Origin: Malikia spinosa
GTDB lineage: Bacteria; Pseudomonadota; Gammaproteobacteria; Burkholderiales; Burkholderiaceae_C
DNA length: 64,000 nucleotides
Assembly (NCBI RefSeq): GCF_002980625.1
Contig: NZ_PVLR01000012.1
Span: 143,519-207,518 of the forward strand
Direction of reading: 5' to 3'
Shown here piece by piece: positions 1 through 9,411 of this stretch (position 1 is the first letter of the stretch; each line of letters begins with the position of its first letter). The notes below the pieces were generated by a model. That model was not told the origin of the DNA, made no database searches, and saw only the letters and a list, made by a program, of their open reading frames with translations. Made by a program: the position numbers and the translations under genes.

Positions 1-471
1 GCGCTGGCCAAGGCGCGCCATGCGGCGGCCCTGAGCGGCCTGCCGGCGATGGCCGATGACGCCGGCCTTTGCGTCGACGCCTTCGGCGGCCTGCCGGGGG
101 TCGATACCGCCTATTACTGCACCCAGTTCGGCTACGAGAAAAGCGACGCCAACAATGTGCTGGCCTTGCTCGAACAGTTGCAGGGGCAGGGCAACCGGCG
201 CGCCGCCATGGTCAGCACCCTGGTCGCGGTGCGCAGCGCTGACGACCCCGAGCCGCTGGTCGCGAGCGGGCGCGTTGCCGGCCTGATCACCGAGCAACCG
301 ATCGGCGACAACGGCTTCGGCTTCGATCCGGTGATGTACATCCCCGAGTTCGGCCAGACCTTTGCCCAGCTGCCCAACGAGGTCAAGAACGCCAACAGCC
401 ACCGCGGCCGCGCCGCGCGCGCGATGCTGGCGCTGATGCGCGAGCGCTGGTATCCGGACGCTGCCGCATGA
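1..471 (+). CDS. rdgB: XTP/dITP diphosphatase (RdgB/HAM1), 5'-truncated by window edge
   Basis: Hydrolyses XTP, ITP and dITP to monophosphates, keeping deaminated purines out of DNA and RNA in the cytosol. The frame is open from base 1, so the start and roughly the first 40 residues of a family of about 200 residues lie outside the window, including the N-terminal phosphate-binding region. What remains shows the family signatures: ADDAGLCVDAFGG followed by PGV, the GYEKSDANN segment, the C-terminal GFGFDP motif and SHRGRA near the end. The stop codon overlaps the hemW start (ATGA), so the two genes are almost certainly co-transcribed; this pairing is common in proteobacteria. Recognition is firm; only the missing N-terminus is unknown. 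Confidence 0.93.
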   Translation, partial: ALAKARHAAALSGLPAMADDAGLCVDAFGGLPGVDTAYYCTQFGYEKSDANNVLALLEQLQGQGNRRAAMVSTLVAVRSADDPEPLVASGRVAGLITEQPIGDNGFGFDPVMYIPEFGQTFAQLPNEVKNANSHRGRAARAMLALMRERWYPDAAA

Positions 472-1664
472 ACCAGTCCGTCATCCAGCTGCACCGCCTG
501 GGCCAGCTGCAGCTGTCGGCCCTGCCGCCGCTGTCGCTCTATATCCACCTGCCCTGGTGCCTGAAGAAATGCCCCTATTGCGACTTCAACTCGCACGAGG
601 CCAAGGGCGAATTCCCCGAGCAGCGCTATCTCGACGCGCTGCGCGCCGACCTCGAATCCAGCCTGCCGCTGATCTGGGGCCGCAGCGTGCACAGCGTCTT
701 CATCGGCGGCGGCACGCCCAGCCTGTTCTCGCCCGACGCGATCGACCGCCTGCTGTCCGACGTGCGCGCGCTGCTGCGGCTCGAAGCCGACACCGAGATC
801 ACGCTCGAGGCCAATCCCGGCACCTTCGAGAAGGACCGCTTCAAGGCCTTCCGCGAGGCCGGCGTCACGCGCCTGAGCGTGGGCGTGCAGAGCTTCGACG
901 ACCGCTTCCTGCAGGCGTTGGGCCGGGTCCACAGCGCCGACCAGGCCCGGGCCGCGCTCGACGAGGCCGCGCGCCATTTCGAGACCTTCAACATCGACCT
1001 GATGTATGCGCTACCGGGCCAGACACTGGCCGACCTGGACCGCGACCTCGACATCGCGCTGGGCTTCAATCCGCCGCATCTGTCGGTCTACCACCTGACG
1101 TTAGAGCCCAACACCTATTTCGCCAAGTTCCCGCCCGCCTTGCCGGACGAGGACCTGGCTTACGCGATGCTGGACCGCATCACCGAGCGCACGGGACAAG
1201 CCGGGCTGGCGCGCTACGAGGTCTCGGCCTATGCGCGCGCGGGCCACCGTTGCTTTCACAACTGGAACTACTGGCAGTTCGGTGACTACCTCGGCATCGG
1301 CGCCGGCGCGCATGGCAAGCTCAGCTTTGCGCACCGCGTGCTGCGCCAGGTGCGCTGGCGCGACCCGCAGCTCTACATGGACAACGCCCTCAAAGGCCAG
1401 CCGATGGCCAGCGAGGAGGAGGTCGCGCCCGGCGAGCTGCCGTTCGAGTTCATGCTCAACGCACTGCGCCTGCGCGAGGGCTTCCCGCTGGCGCTGTTCA
1501 ACGAGCGCACCGGATTGCCGCTGAGCCGCATCATGCCGGCGCTGCAGCAGGCCGAGGCCAAGGGCTGGATCGAGCGCGATCTGGCCCAGCTGCGCCCGAC
1601 CGAACGCGGCTTCGATTTCCTCAGCGATCTGCAGGAACTGTTCCTGCCCGACGAAGGCAGTTGA
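468..1664 (+). CDS. hemW: Radical SAM heme chaperone HemW
   Basis: Radical SAM protein of 398 residues related to oxygen-independent coproporphyrinogen oxidase HemN; HemW members bind heme and deliver it to respiratory enzymes rather than oxidising coproporphyrinogen. The [4Fe-4S]-binding CX3CX2C motif is C31, C35, C38, preceded by the typical SLYIHLPWC start of the domain. GGGTPSL (SAM binding) follows. Further on, the HNWNYW segment matches the HNxxYW heme-binding motif that separates HemW from true HemN. It starts at an ATG overlapping the rdgB stop by four bases. Older annotations call this family 'oxygen-independent coproporphyrinogen III oxidase', which is probably wrong for this subgroup. 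Confidence 0.93.
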   Translation: MNQSVIQLHRLGQLQLSALPPLSLYIHLPWCLKKCPYCDFNSHEAKGEFPEQRYLDALRADLESSLPLIWGRSVHSVFIGGGTPSLFSPDAIDRLLSDVRALLRLEADTEITLEANPGTFEKDRFKAFREAGVTRLSVGVQSFDDRFLQALGRVHSADQARAALDEAARHFETFNIDLMYALPGQTLADLDRDLDIALGFNPPHLSVYHLTLEPNTYFAKFPPALPDEDLAYAMLDRITERTGQAGLARYEVSAYARAGHRCFHNWNYWQFGDYLGIGAGAHGKLSFAHRVLRQVRWRDPQLYMDNALKGQPMASEEEVAPGELPFEFMLNALRLREGFPLALFNERTGLPLSRIMPALQQAEAKGWIERDLAQLRPTERGFDFLSDLQELFLPDEGS

Positions 1665-1674
1665 ATCCGGTTTC

Positions 1675-1735
1675 CCTGTCTGGCAAAGACAGGCGACAAT
1701 AGCGCATTACCCATGCCGGGGCGAAAGCCGCCCCG
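1675..1735 (+). promoter_or_regulatory. Two hairpins in the leader of the DUF349 gene
   Basis: The 101-bp gap between hemW and the DUF349 gene holds two perfect inverted repeats. The first has 6-bp arms CCTGTC/GACAGG around a 7-nt loop (1675-1693). The second has 7-bp arms CGGGGCG/CGCCCCG around AAAGC (1717-1735) and ends 30 bases before the GTG start. Neither is followed by a T-run, so they are not ordinary terminators. They may be an operator or a structured 5' leader; this is inference from symmetry only. Confidence 0.4.
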
Positions 1736-1765
1736 CGCGTCTAATTTCTGAATACTGTTCGCGTC

Positions 1766-4423
1766 GTGAATACCTCCAAGCCTTCCTCCAAGCCCGCCGA
1801 TCTCTCGCAACTCGACGCCCTCACGGGCGGAGCCTTCACCGCGCCGACCTCGGGCGAGCGCGCCGCCCGCCTGCGTGAGTGGCTGGCGACCGAGCCTTCG
1901 GTCGACCAGATGGCCGAGGTCTACCGCGAGCTGTCGCACCGCGACAAGGGCGCGGCCAAGGCGCTGAAGGAAAAGCTCGACGAGCTCAAGCGCGCCAAGG
2001 CGCAGGAAGCGATCGCCGAGGAATGGGCCGCCAAGGCACGCGTCCTGATCGAGCAGCCCTGCCTGAACCTGGCTGATGCGATGGCCTGGCAGCGCGATGC
2101 CGCCAAGGCCGGCGCACCGCTGTCGCGCGAGCCGCTGGCCGGCCTCAAGGCCGCGCTGGCCGAGCGCATGAAGGCGGTCGAAGACCTGCAGCATCGGGTC
2201 CAGGTCGAGCGCGAGACCGCGCTGCTGCTGGCCCAGCGCATCGAGGTGCTCTCGACCAAGCCCTGGCGCGAGGCCCAGGCCTTGCTCGAGGCCCTGCGCG
2301 CCGATGTCACGCAGTGGCAGGCCGCCGCCGACCAGTTCAATGCCGATTCGGCCTGGAACAGCCTGGACCCCAAGTTCCCCAAGCAGCTCGACGCCTCGCG
2401 CCACCAGCTGACCCTGGTCTGGGAAGCCTTCTGCGCCGCGCTCGAGCAGGCCGCCGCTGCCGCCGAGAACGCCGAGGCCCCGCTGCCGGCGGTCCCGGTC
2501 TGGGCCGACGAGCTGCGCCTGGCGCGCGGTGAAGTCCCGGCGGCCGTGGCTGCCGTGGCGGCTGCCGCTGCTGCAGTCGAGATCGACCCGGCCCAGCTGG
2601 CACTGCTGCAGGCCAAGGCGGCCGAAGTCGTCGGCGCCGCGCTCGCCGCGCTGCAGCAGAACCTGGCCGAAGGCCACAACAAGGCCACGCCCAAGGCGGT
2701 TTCGGTGCTGCGCAGCGCGCTCAAGGAGCATGGCCGCCATGTCGCGGCCGAACTCGAGCCTCTGATCCAGGCCACGCTGGCGCAAGCCGGTGAACTCGCC
2801 GGTGGCCAGCGCCAGCGCGCCGACCAGCTGCGCGAGGAGCTGCTGGCCAAGGCGCTCGAGCTGACCCAGGCCCCCGAAGGTCAGCGCCCGGGCGGCCGCA
2901 AGATCCAGGAAACGCTGCGCACCCTGCGCGAGCAGTGGAAGGCGACCGACCAGGGCGGCGCCCCGAACCACGCGCTGTGGAAGAAGTTCGACGAGGCCTG
3001 CACCGCCGCGCACAAGCTGGTCGAAGCCTGGCTCGGCAAGCTCAAGGAACAGAACGAGACCAGCCGCGCCCAGCGCCTGGCCATGATCGAGGACCTCAAG
3101 GCCTGGACCGTGGCACAGGCCGACAGCAGCGACTGGAAGGCCCAGCTGCGCGAGCTGCACGCCTTCTCCGAGCGCTGGCGCCAGTCGGGCCATGTCAGCG
3201 AGAAGCTCTACACCGAACTGCAGCCGCTCTGGAAAGCCGCGATGCAGTCGGCCCATGCGCGCCTGGAAGCGGCCCAGCACGAAAGCATGGCGCGCCGCCA
3301 TGCGCTGATCGACGAAGCCAGGCAGCTGGGCGCCGCCCCGACCCTGCGCATCGACGCGGTCAAGGCGCTGCAGCAGCGCTGGCAGCAGGAGGCCCATGCC
3401 GTCCCGCTCGACCGCAAGCAGGAACAGAAGCTGTGGGAAGCGTTCCGCCAGCCGATCGACGAGGCCTTCGAGCGCAAGGGTTCCGAGCGCAGCAAGTCGG
3501 CCTCGGCCGTCAGCGAACATGACAAGATCGTGCTCGAGGCCGCCAAGGCGCTCGAGGCCGCCAACGCCGGTGGCGACGCGCAGCAGATCCGCGCGGCCAT
3601 GCAGGCGCTGCAGGAAGCGATCCGCGGCCAGGCCGCGGCCATCGCCGCCGAGCAGGCCAAGCCGGCCGCTGTTGCTCCGGCCGAGCCTGCGGCTGAAGCT
3701 GCCGCTGACGCAGCGACCGAAGCCGCTGCCGATGAACCGGCCGCAGCTCCGGCCAAGCCGGCGCCCGCACCGCGCAAGATCGTTGCCGTGCGCGGCGACG
3801 ACCGTCCCGGCATGGTCAAGGCCCAGCCGGCTGTCGCAGGCCGCCCGGGCGACCGGGGTCCGCGTGCCGGTGGCCGCGACGATCGCGGCGGCAGCCGTGA
3901 CAGCCGCCGCGACGGCCCTGGCCGTTTCGAGCGCAGCGACCGTGCCGATTTCGAGCCGCGCGGTCCGCGCCTGGGCGACAGCGCTTTCCGCGCTCAGCGC
4001 GAGGCGATCGAGCATGCCGAGGCCGCGCTGCGCAAGCTCGCCGCGCAAGCCCATGGCGAAGTGATGACCCAGCTGCTGGGCGCCTGGGAGCAGCGTGACG
4101 CTGCCGCCCTGCCGGCCGCACAGGCCCTGGGTGGTCGGGTCGGCAATGCCCGCGCTACCTGGGCCCAGGCCCTGGGCCAGGCGCCGGCCGGTGCTTCCGC
4201 CGCCGAGAGCCTGCTGCGTCTCGAGATGGCCGCCGAGGTCCCGACCCCGGCCGAACAGCTCGACGCGCGTCGCGCGCTGCAGCTCAAGCTGCTGACCCGC
4301 CGCAACGACCCGGCTCCGGCCCAGACCTGGGCCCAGGACGTGGCCCAGGTGCTGGCCTCGGGCTATGACGCAGCCCAGGCCCGTCGCCTGCAGGCAGCGC
4401 TCAAGCTGCTGCTGCGCAAGTAA
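1766..4423 (+). CDS. DUF349 domain protein, Ala-rich, 885 aa
   Basis: Large cytosolic protein of unknown biochemical role. At least two DUF349 units are visible by their W...LW..F pattern: near residues 385-425 (LREQWKATD then ALWKKFDEAC) and 525-565 (LQQRWQQEA then KLWEAFRQPIDEAF); the flanking sequence is predicted helical and rich in Ala, Glu, Gln and Leu. Residues about 630-735 form a low-complexity linker, first Ala/Pro-rich, then rich in Gly, Arg and Asp, which resembles nucleic-acid-binding disordered tails. A further helical Ala/Leu-rich region closes the protein. Translation starts at GTG; no in-frame ATG lies close by. DUF349 proteins occur widely in beta- and gammaproteobacteria, but I know of no settled function. 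Confidence 0.85.
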   Translation: MNTSKPSSKPADLSQLDALTGGAFTAPTSGERAARLREWLATEPSVDQMAEVYRELSHRDKGAAKALKEKLDELKRAKAQEAIAEEWAAKARVLIEQPCLNLADAMAWQRDAAKAGAPLSREPLAGLKAALAERMKAVEDLQHRVQVERETALLLAQRIEVLSTKPWREAQALLEALRADVTQWQAAADQFNADSAWNSLDPKFPKQLDASRHQLTLVWEAFCAALEQAAAAAENAEAPLPAVPVWADELRLARGEVPAAVAAVAAAAAAVEIDPAQLALLQAKAAEVVGAALAALQQNLAEGHNKATPKAVSVLRSALKEHGRHVAAELEPLIQATLAQAGELAGGQRQRADQLREELLAKALELTQAPEGQRPGGRKIQETLRTLREQWKATDQGGAPNHALWKKFDEACTAAHKLVEAWLGKLKEQNETSRAQRLAMIEDLKAWTVAQADSSDWKAQLRELHAFSERWRQSGHVSEKLYTELQPLWKAAMQSAHARLEAAQHESMARRHALIDEARQLGAAPTLRIDAVKALQQRWQQEAHAVPLDRKQEQKLWEAFRQPIDEAFERKGSERSKSASAVSEHDKIVLEAAKALEAANAGGDAQQIRAAMQALQEAIRGQAAAIAAEQAKPAAVAPAEPAAEAAADAATEAAADEPAAAPAKPAPAPRKIVAVRGDDRPGMVKAQPAVAGRPGDRGPRAGGRDDRGGSRDSRRDGPGRFERSDRADFEPRGPRLGDSAFRAQREAIEHAEAALRKLAAQAHGEVMTQLLGAWEQRDAAALPAAQALGGRVGNARATWAQALGQAPAGASAAESLLRLEMAAEVPTPAEQLDARRALQLKLLTRRNDPAPAQTWAQDVAQVLASGYDAAQARRLQAALKLLLRK

Positions 4424-4451
4424 GGGTCTTGACTTTAGGCGGCCGCGCCTT

Positions 4452-5312
4452 TCAGCGTGGCGGTCGCCTGAAGAAGGCGTCGAGCAGCGCAGCGAGCGCT
4501 GGAAACTCGAGCCCAAAGCGCTCCCGCGCCACCCAGTAGGCCTCGCAGGTGCAGGCGAAGAACTCGGCCGGCGCCTGTGCCGCGTAGGGGTCGAGCCAGG
4601 GCGCCGGCTGGCCGAAGCGTTCGGCCAGTGCCAGCTGTTGGCAAAAATGCGCGTAGGCCGCGCTCCAGTCCTGCTGCCAGCGTTGGCGCGCAGCCGACGG
4701 CCCCAGCCCCATGAAGCCTGCCGGCAGCGGCGGGCAGCCATTGGCTGGCGTACCGGCCGGCTTGCCGCGCAGGTCGAGCTTGTGCGCGAACTCGTGGATC
4801 ACCAGGTTGTGCCCTTGCGTCTGTGCCTGCCGGTCGCCCCTGACATGCGACCAGGCCAGCATCACCGGACCGCCGGCCATGGTTTCGCCGATCAGTGGCT
4901 CGCGCCAGTGGTGCAGCACGCCGGCCTCGTCGAGCGCCTCGCGCGGTGCCAGCACCTCGCCGGCATGCAACACGATGCCGACGAAATCGTCATACCAGTC
5001 CAGCGCATCGGGGCCCCAGTACAGCAGCGGCAGGCAGGCCTGGGCCGCGACGGCCAGCGCCATCGCGTCGCTGACCGCCAGGTCCTGTGCGCCATGGAAT
5101 TCCTTGTCGGCCAGGAAGCGCGCACACAGCCCCTGCAGCCTGGCCTTTTCCTCGCGGCTCAGGTCGGCCAGGCAGGGCAGGTCGTGCAGAACCTGTTGCC
5201 AGAGCGCATCGGGTATGACGGTGGGGAGTAGCAGGCCGGGGCGGACCAGCCAGCGCCGGGCCCAGCCTGGCAGCCGTTGCAGCAGCTGGGTCCAGCGGCT
5301 TGGGGTGCTCAT
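4452..5312 (-). CDS. mtfA: M90-family zinc peptidase, MtfA-like
   Basis: Zinc metallopeptidase of the M90/MtfA family, 286 residues. E. coli MtfA binds the Mlc repressor and so influences glucose-PTS expression, and has aminopeptidase activity. The zincin signature HEFAH (H173, E174, H177) is present, and the third-ligand region is AEFFACTCEAYW with E250. The N-terminus is basic and hydrophobic and there is no signal peptide, so it is cytosolic. It lies 54 bp downstream of lpxH on the same strand and converges with the DUF349 gene. Whether it regulates sugar uptake in this organism cannot be judged from sequence; the enzyme-family call is secure. Confidence 0.88.
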   Translation of the reverse strand: MSTPSRWTQLLQRLPGWARRWLVRPGLLLPTVIPDALWQQVLHDLPCLADLSREEKARLQGLCARFLADKEFHGAQDLAVSDAMALAVAAQACLPLLYWGPDALDWYDDFVGIVLHAGEVLAPREALDEAGVLHHWREPLIGETMAGGPVMLAWSHVRGDRQAQTQGHNLVIHEFAHKLDLRGKPAGTPANGCPPLPAGFMGLGPSAARQRWQQDWSAAYAHFCQQLALAERFGQPAPWLDPYAAQAPAEFFACTCEAYWVARERFGLEFPALAALLDAFFRRPPR

Positions 5313-5366
5313 CGGCCAGTTGGTGTCATGGCAGCAGGTGGGGGTTCGAGCGGGTTCGGCCTGAAA

Positions 5367-6185
5367 TCAGGCCGCCAGCGCGATCCGCTGCCAGCCGCCT
5401 GTGGCTTCTAGCCGCAGCGCTTCAGCGCGCGCGGGGCTGGCATCAAGGTCCCAGTCGCTCAGCACCAGCCGCTGCCGCCCGTCGCCCAGCTCGTGTCTGG
5501 CCGGCTGGTGGGTATGGCCGTGCACCAGCGTCGCGGCGCCACTGGCCTGCAGCCAGTCGCTGGCCGTCGCCGGGTCGACATCAGCCCAGTCCTGGCTTGG
5601 GTCCTGCTTGCGTGCCTCGCTTTGGGCGCGCAGGCCGCGCGCGAGCGCCGCGCGCTCAGCCAGCGGGCGTTGCAGGAAGGCGGTCTGCCAGCCGGGGCTG
5701 CGTACCTGGGCGCGGAATTCGAGGTAGTCGCGGTCGCCCAGGCACCAGGCATCGCCATGGCTCAGCAGCACCCGCTGGTTATTCCAGTGCAGCAGGGTCG
5801 GGTCGTCGAGCAGGGTGGCGCCGCTGGCGGCGGCAAAGCGCGATCCGAGCAGGAAGTCGCGGTTGCCGTGCATGACGTAGAGCGCACGCCGGGCCGAAAA
5901 TGCGCGCAGATCGGCGCAGATGCCGGCCAGGAAATCATATTCGGGTTCGGTGGCCCGTTCGGCCGGAGCAGCGTCGAGCAGGTCGTCGCCGATCCAGACC
6001 TCGAACAGGTCGCCGAGGATCAAGAGCGCGTCCGCCTGGCAGCCCTGCAGGTAGCGCCTGAAGGCCTGCGCGGTGGCGGGCTCACCGGCCTGCAGGTGCA
6101 GGTCGGAGATGAAGTCGATTGCGCGCCAATGCGCCGGGGCGTTCAGTTCGCCCCAGCGCGCCGGCGCCTCGGGATCAGAGCGCAA
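5367..6185 (-). CDS. lpxH: UDP-2,3-diacylglucosamine diphosphatase LpxH
   Basis: Cleaves UDP-2,3-diacylglucosamine to lipid X and UMP, the fourth step of lipid A synthesis, at the inner face of the cytoplasmic membrane. A calcineurin-like metallophosphatase: DFISDLHL (D28, H30), LGDLFE (D59), HGNRD (N108), LSHGD (H143) and the C-terminal VHGHTHQP supply the metal ligands. Length 272. The only suitable start is a TTG at 6185, lying inside the end of ppiB (11-bp overlap) and followed by a short N-terminal lead before the first beta strand; a start further in would remove nothing essential until residue 22, so the exact N-terminus is uncertain. Translational coupling to ppiB is likely. Confidence 0.92.
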   Translation of the reverse strand: MRSDPEAPARWGELNAPAHWRAIDFISDLHLQAGEPATAQAFRRYLQGCQADALLILGDLFEVWIGDDLLDAAPAERATEPEYDFLAGICADLRAFSARRALYVMHGNRDFLLGSRFAAASGATLLDDPTLLHWNNQRVLLSHGDAWCLGDRDYLEFRAQVRSPGWQTAFLQRPLAERAALARGLRAQSEARKQDPSQDWADVDPATASDWLQASGAATLVHGHTHQPARHELGDGRQRLVLSDWDLDASPARAEALRLEATGGWQRIALAA

Positions 6186-6681
6186 CGGCCTTTTCGATCA
6201 CGACATCGGCCACCGGCACATCGCTGTGATAGCCCTTGTTGCCGGTCTTGACGCCGCGGATCTTGTCGACGATCTCGGTGCCCTGGACGACCTTGCCGAA
6301 CACGGCATAGCCCCAGCCGCTCGGGGTCTCGCTCTTGAAGTTCAGGAACTCGTTGTCGGCGACGTTGATGAAGAACTGGGCCGTGGCCGAGTGCGGGGCG
6401 TTGGTGCGCGCCATCGCGACCGTGTACTTGTCGTTCTTGAGCTTGTTGTTGGCTTCGTTCTTGATCTCGGCGCCGGTGGGCTTTTGCTTCATGCCGGGCT
6501 CGAAACCGCCGCCCTGGATCATGAAGCCGTCGATCACGCGGTGGAAGATGGTGTTGTCGTAGTGACCGCTCTTGACGTACTCAAGGAAGTTGGCGGCCGA
6601 GATCGGCGCCTTCTCGTCGTCGAGTTCGAGCGTGATCACGCCGTGGTCCTTGATGTGCAGTTCGACTTGGGGCTTGGCCAT
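6175..6681 (-). CDS. ppiB: Cytosolic cyclophilin, peptidyl-prolyl cis-trans isomerase B
   Basis: Catalyses cis-trans isomerisation of prolyl bonds and acts as a folding helper in the cytosol. The cyclophilin core is complete: [13 protein letters not shown], the [13 protein letters not shown] strand and [10 protein letters not shown]. There is no signal peptide. I place the start at the ATG at 6681, which has GGAG eight bases upstream; an ATG two codons earlier sits only two bases behind that ribosome site and overlaps the ppiA stop. It follows ppiA by two bases, so the two are translated from one message, and it overlaps lpxH at its end. Confidence 0.93.
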   Translation of the reverse strand: MAKPQVELHIKDHGVITLELDDEKAPISAANFLEYVKSGHYDNTIFHRVIDGFMIQGGGFEPGMKQKPTGAEIKNEANNKLKNDKYTVAMARTNAPHSATAQFFINVADNEFLNFKSETPSGWGYAVFGKVVQGTEIVDKIRGVKTGNKGYHSDVPVADVVIEKAVAL

Positions 6682-6683
6682 GT

Positions 6684-7283
6684 TCATTTCTCCAATGTGG
6701 CTTTGAGGATGGTGACGGGGGTGGTCGGCAGGTCCTGGAACATGCCGCGGTTGCCGGTGCGGACCTGGCGGATCTTGTCCACCACGTCGGCGCCGGCAAC
6801 GACCTTGCCGAACACCGCATAACCCCAGCCGTTCAGCGTCGGCTGGGTGTGGTTGAGGAAGCGGTTGTCGGCGACGTTGATGAAGAACTGGGCCGAGGCC
6901 GAATGCGGATCGTTGGTGCGCGCCATCGCGACCGTCAGCGGCAGGTTCTTCAGGCCGTTGTCGGCCTCGTTCTGGATCGAGGGCCGGGTCGGCTTTTGCT
7001 GCATGTCGGCCGTGAAGCCGCCGCCCTGGATCATGAAGCCGTCGATCACGCGGTGGAACACCGTGCCGTCGTAATGCTTGTCCTTGACGTACTGGACGAA
7101 GTTGGCCACCGTCCTGGGCGCCTTTTGCGCATCGAGTTCGAGCGTGATCACGCCCAGGCTGGTTTCGAGCTTGACGCGCGGCGCGGCCGTGGCCGGGCCG
7201 GCGGTCTGGGCCGAGGCGGGCAGGGCGGCGGCGATGGCCAGCGCGGCGCCGGCGACCCAGCGGGTCAGGGTTCTTCTGTGCAT
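6684..7283 (-). CDS. ppiA: Periplasmic cyclophilin with signal peptide
   Basis: Second cyclophilin, 199 residues, directly upstream of ppiB and clearly similar to it over the whole catalytic core ([36 protein letters not shown]). It differs by an N-terminal export signal: positive MHRR, a hydrophobic Ala-rich stretch and a likely cleavage after ASAQ near residue 26, so it should act in the periplasm. The pair looks like an old duplication in which one copy acquired export. The start ATG is well defined by the signal peptide. The symbol follows E. coli usage for the periplasmic paralogue. Confidence 0.9.
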   Translation of the reverse strand: MHRRTLTRWVAGAALAIAAALPASAQTAGPATAAPRVKLETSLGVITLELDAQKAPRTVANFVQYVKDKHYDGTVFHRVIDGFMIQGGGFTADMQQKPTRPSIQNEADNGLKNLPLTVAMARTNDPHSASAQFFINVADNRFLNHTQPTLNGWGYAVFGKVVAGADVVDKIRQVRTGNRGMFQDLPTTPVTILKATLEK

Positions 7284-7318
7284 GGCTTGTCCTTGCTCAA
7301 TCGATGATGTCGGTCGGA

Positions 7319-7873
7319 TCAGCGCGCCGCGCCGGTTGTCGGCAGCTGCTGCAGGATCTGCAGCCGGGGCTGCAGCGCGGGATTGGCGGGGTCGAGCTCG
7401 AGCGCGCGCGCCCAGGCCCGGCCCGCGAGGCGGGCGTAGACATCGCCGAGGTTCTGCTGCGCGGTTGCATAGCCGGGGTTCAGGCGCAAGGCGGTCTCGA
7501 GTGCGGCCCGCGCCGCGTCGAGCCGGCCGGCGGCTGCCTCCAGCACCGCGAGGTTGTTGTACGGCTCGGGCAGCTCGGGAAAATCCTGCGTCAGCGCGCT
7601 GAAGGTGGCGCTCGCGGCCTCGGACTGGCCGCGCTGGCTTTGCGCCACGCCCTTGAGAAAGCGCAGCTGTGCGTCGTTCGGCTGCGTGGCCAGACCGGCC
7701 TCGGCCTTCTGCTGGGCCTGTTCGGCCAGGCCGGCGCGCAGCAGTCGCGCGACTTCCTCATGCGCCGCTGACTGGGCCTGCGCGGCGCCGACGGCCAGCC
7801 AGCAGCCCAGGCCCAGCAGGGTGTTGCAGGCGGCGGACCGGAGGCGGGCGAAACCGTGGTGGAAGCGTGGCAT
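7319..7873 (-). CDS. Exported tetratricopeptide-repeat protein
   Basis: A 184-residue protein with a signal peptide and TPR helices. From the chosen ATG the N-terminus is basic, followed by a hydrophobic core ([16 protein letters not shown]) and a probable cleavage after AQA. Helical TPR units follow, the clearest being the [27 protein letters not shown] repeat pattern and then [17 protein letters not shown]. It should be a periplasmic scaffold for protein contacts. It precedes ppiA by 35 bp on the same strand, suggesting co-expression with the exported foldase. An upstream in-frame ATG exists 17 codons earlier but would bury the signal peptide. Specific partner unknown. Confidence 0.8.
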   Translation of the reverse strand: MPRFHHGFARLRSAACNTLLGLGCWLAVGAAQAQSAAHEEVARLLRAGLAEQAQQKAEAGLATQPNDAQLRFLKGVAQSQRGQSEAASATFSALTQDFPELPEPYNNLAVLEAAAGRLDAARAALETALRLNPGYATAQQNLGDVYARLAGRAWARALELDPANPALQPRLQILQQLPTTGAAR

Positions 7874-8027
7874 GGTGGCGTTGCGGCAAGGGGTGGGGCC
7901 GGCGGCGCGCCAAAACGGGCACAATACGCGACCTTGCGCAGTGCGGGACCGTCCAGCACGATCCCGTCAGCCTGCGCCGATATACTGCAAAAGATTGTAT
8001 CTGAGGGGTCCTGCCCCCAAGCTCCCC

Positions 8028-9410
8028 ATGACCTTGCGCATCTATAACTCGCTGACGCGCCGCGTCGACGACTTCTCTCCGCTCGAGCCCGGCCATGTGC
8101 GCCTCTACGTCTGTGGCATGACGGTCTACGACCTCTGCCATCTGGGCCATGCCCGCTCGATGGTCGCCTTCGATGTCGTACAGCGCTGGCTCAAGGCCAG
8201 CGGCTACCGCGTCACTTATGTGCGCAACGTCACCGATATCGACGACAAGATCATCGCGCGTGCGCTCAAGAACGGCGAAACCATCCGTGGCCTGACCGAC
8301 CGCATGGTCGATGCGCTGCACCAGGACGCCGACGCGCTCAAGATCGAGCGCCCGACCTTCGAGCCGCGCGCGACCGACTATGTGCCGCAGATGCTCGACC
8401 TGATCGGCAGGCTGGAACAGAAAGGCCTGGCCTACCGCAGCGCCAACGGCGACGTCAACTACGCCGTGCGCCAGTTCGAGGGCTACGGCAAGCTGTCGGG
8501 CAAGAGCCTGGACGAGCTGCGTGCCGGCGAGCGCGTGGCCGTGGCCGACGACAAGCGCGACCCGCTCGACTTCGTGCTCTGGAAGGCCGCCAAGGCCGAC
8601 GAGCCGGCCGAAGCCAAGTGGGACGGCGCCTACGGCCTGGGACGACCGGGCTGGCATATCGAATGCTCGGCCATGAGCTGCGAGATGCTGGGCGAGAGCT
8701 TCGACATCCACGGCGGCGGCGCCGACCTGCAGTTTCCGCACCACGAGAACGAGATCGCGCAGAGCGAAGGCGCGACCGGCCAGCCGCTGGCGCGGTTCTG
8801 GATGCACAACGGCTTCGTTCGCGTCGACAACGAGAAGATGTCCAAGAGCCTGGGCAACTTCTTCACGATTCGCGAGGTGCTGGCCAAGTACGACGCCGAG
8901 ACGGTGCGCTTCTTCATCCTGCGCGCGCATTACCGCAGCGCGCTGAACTACAGCGACGCGCACCTCGACGACGCGCGCAACGCCCTCAAGCGCCTCTACA
9001 CCGCGCTGGCTTCCGTCCCGGCGGCCGATGGCGCGATCGACTGGAACGACGAGTACGCCGCGCGCTTTCAGGCCGCGATGGACGAGGACTTCGGCACCCC
9101 CGAGGCGGTCGCCGTGCTGTTCGAGCTCGCCAGCGAAGTCAACCGCAGCCGCTCGGCCCAGCGCGCCGGCCTGTTGAAGGCGCTCGGCGCGATCCTGGGC
9201 CTGCTGCAGGAAGAACCGACCGCCTTCCTGCAAGGCGGCAGCGTGGCTGGCGGCCTCGATGAAGCAGCGATCCAGGCGCAGATCGAAGCCCGGACCGCTG
9301 CCAAGGCAGCCAAGGACTGGCCCGAGGCCGACCGTATCCGCAAGGCCCTGCTCGAGCAGGGCGTGCTGCTCAAGGACGGTCCCGCCGGCACGAGCTGGGA
9401 ACGGGCCTGA
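8028..9410 (+). CDS. cysS: Cysteine--tRNA ligase
   Basis: Class I aminoacyl-tRNA synthetase charging tRNA-Cys, 460 residues, the usual length. The zinc ligand C29 lies in [10 protein letters not shown], the HIGH-type motif is HLGH at 38-41, and KMSKS occurs near residue 270; the ECSAMS and [10 protein letters not shown] segments carry the other zinc ligands. The open frame extends far upstream, but the family start is the ATG at 8028 (MTLRIYNS). The 154-bp region to the divergent TPR gene contains a TATACT at 7980 with only a weak -35, and a short GGGG/CCCC hairpin just before the start. It is followed by a DNA glycosylase one base after its stop. Confidence 0.96.
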   Translation: MTLRIYNSLTRRVDDFSPLEPGHVRLYVCGMTVYDLCHLGHARSMVAFDVVQRWLKASGYRVTYVRNVTDIDDKIIARALKNGETIRGLTDRMVDALHQDADALKIERPTFEPRATDYVPQMLDLIGRLEQKGLAYRSANGDVNYAVRQFEGYGKLSGKSLDELRAGERVAVADDKRDPLDFVLWKAAKADEPAEAKWDGAYGLGRPGWHIECSAMSCEMLGESFDIHGGGADLQFPHHENEIAQSEGATGQPLARFWMHNGFVRVDNEKMSKSLGNFFTIREVLAKYDAETVRFFILRAHYRSALNYSDAHLDDARNALKRLYTALASVPAADGAIDWNDEYAARFQAAMDEDFGTPEAVAVLFELASEVNRSRSAQRAGLLKALGAILGLLQEEPTAFLQGGSVAGGLDEAAIQAQIEARTAAKAAKDWPEADRIRKALLEQGVLLKDGPAGTSWERA

Positions 9411-9411
9411 A

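Noticed and set aside
1373..4741. Open antisense frame of over 1100 codons opposite hemW and the DUF349 gene
   Set aside because: It is a by-product of GC-rich codon use opposite real genes: no family resemblance, very Arg/Gly/Leu-rich product, and both genes on the + strand are well supported.
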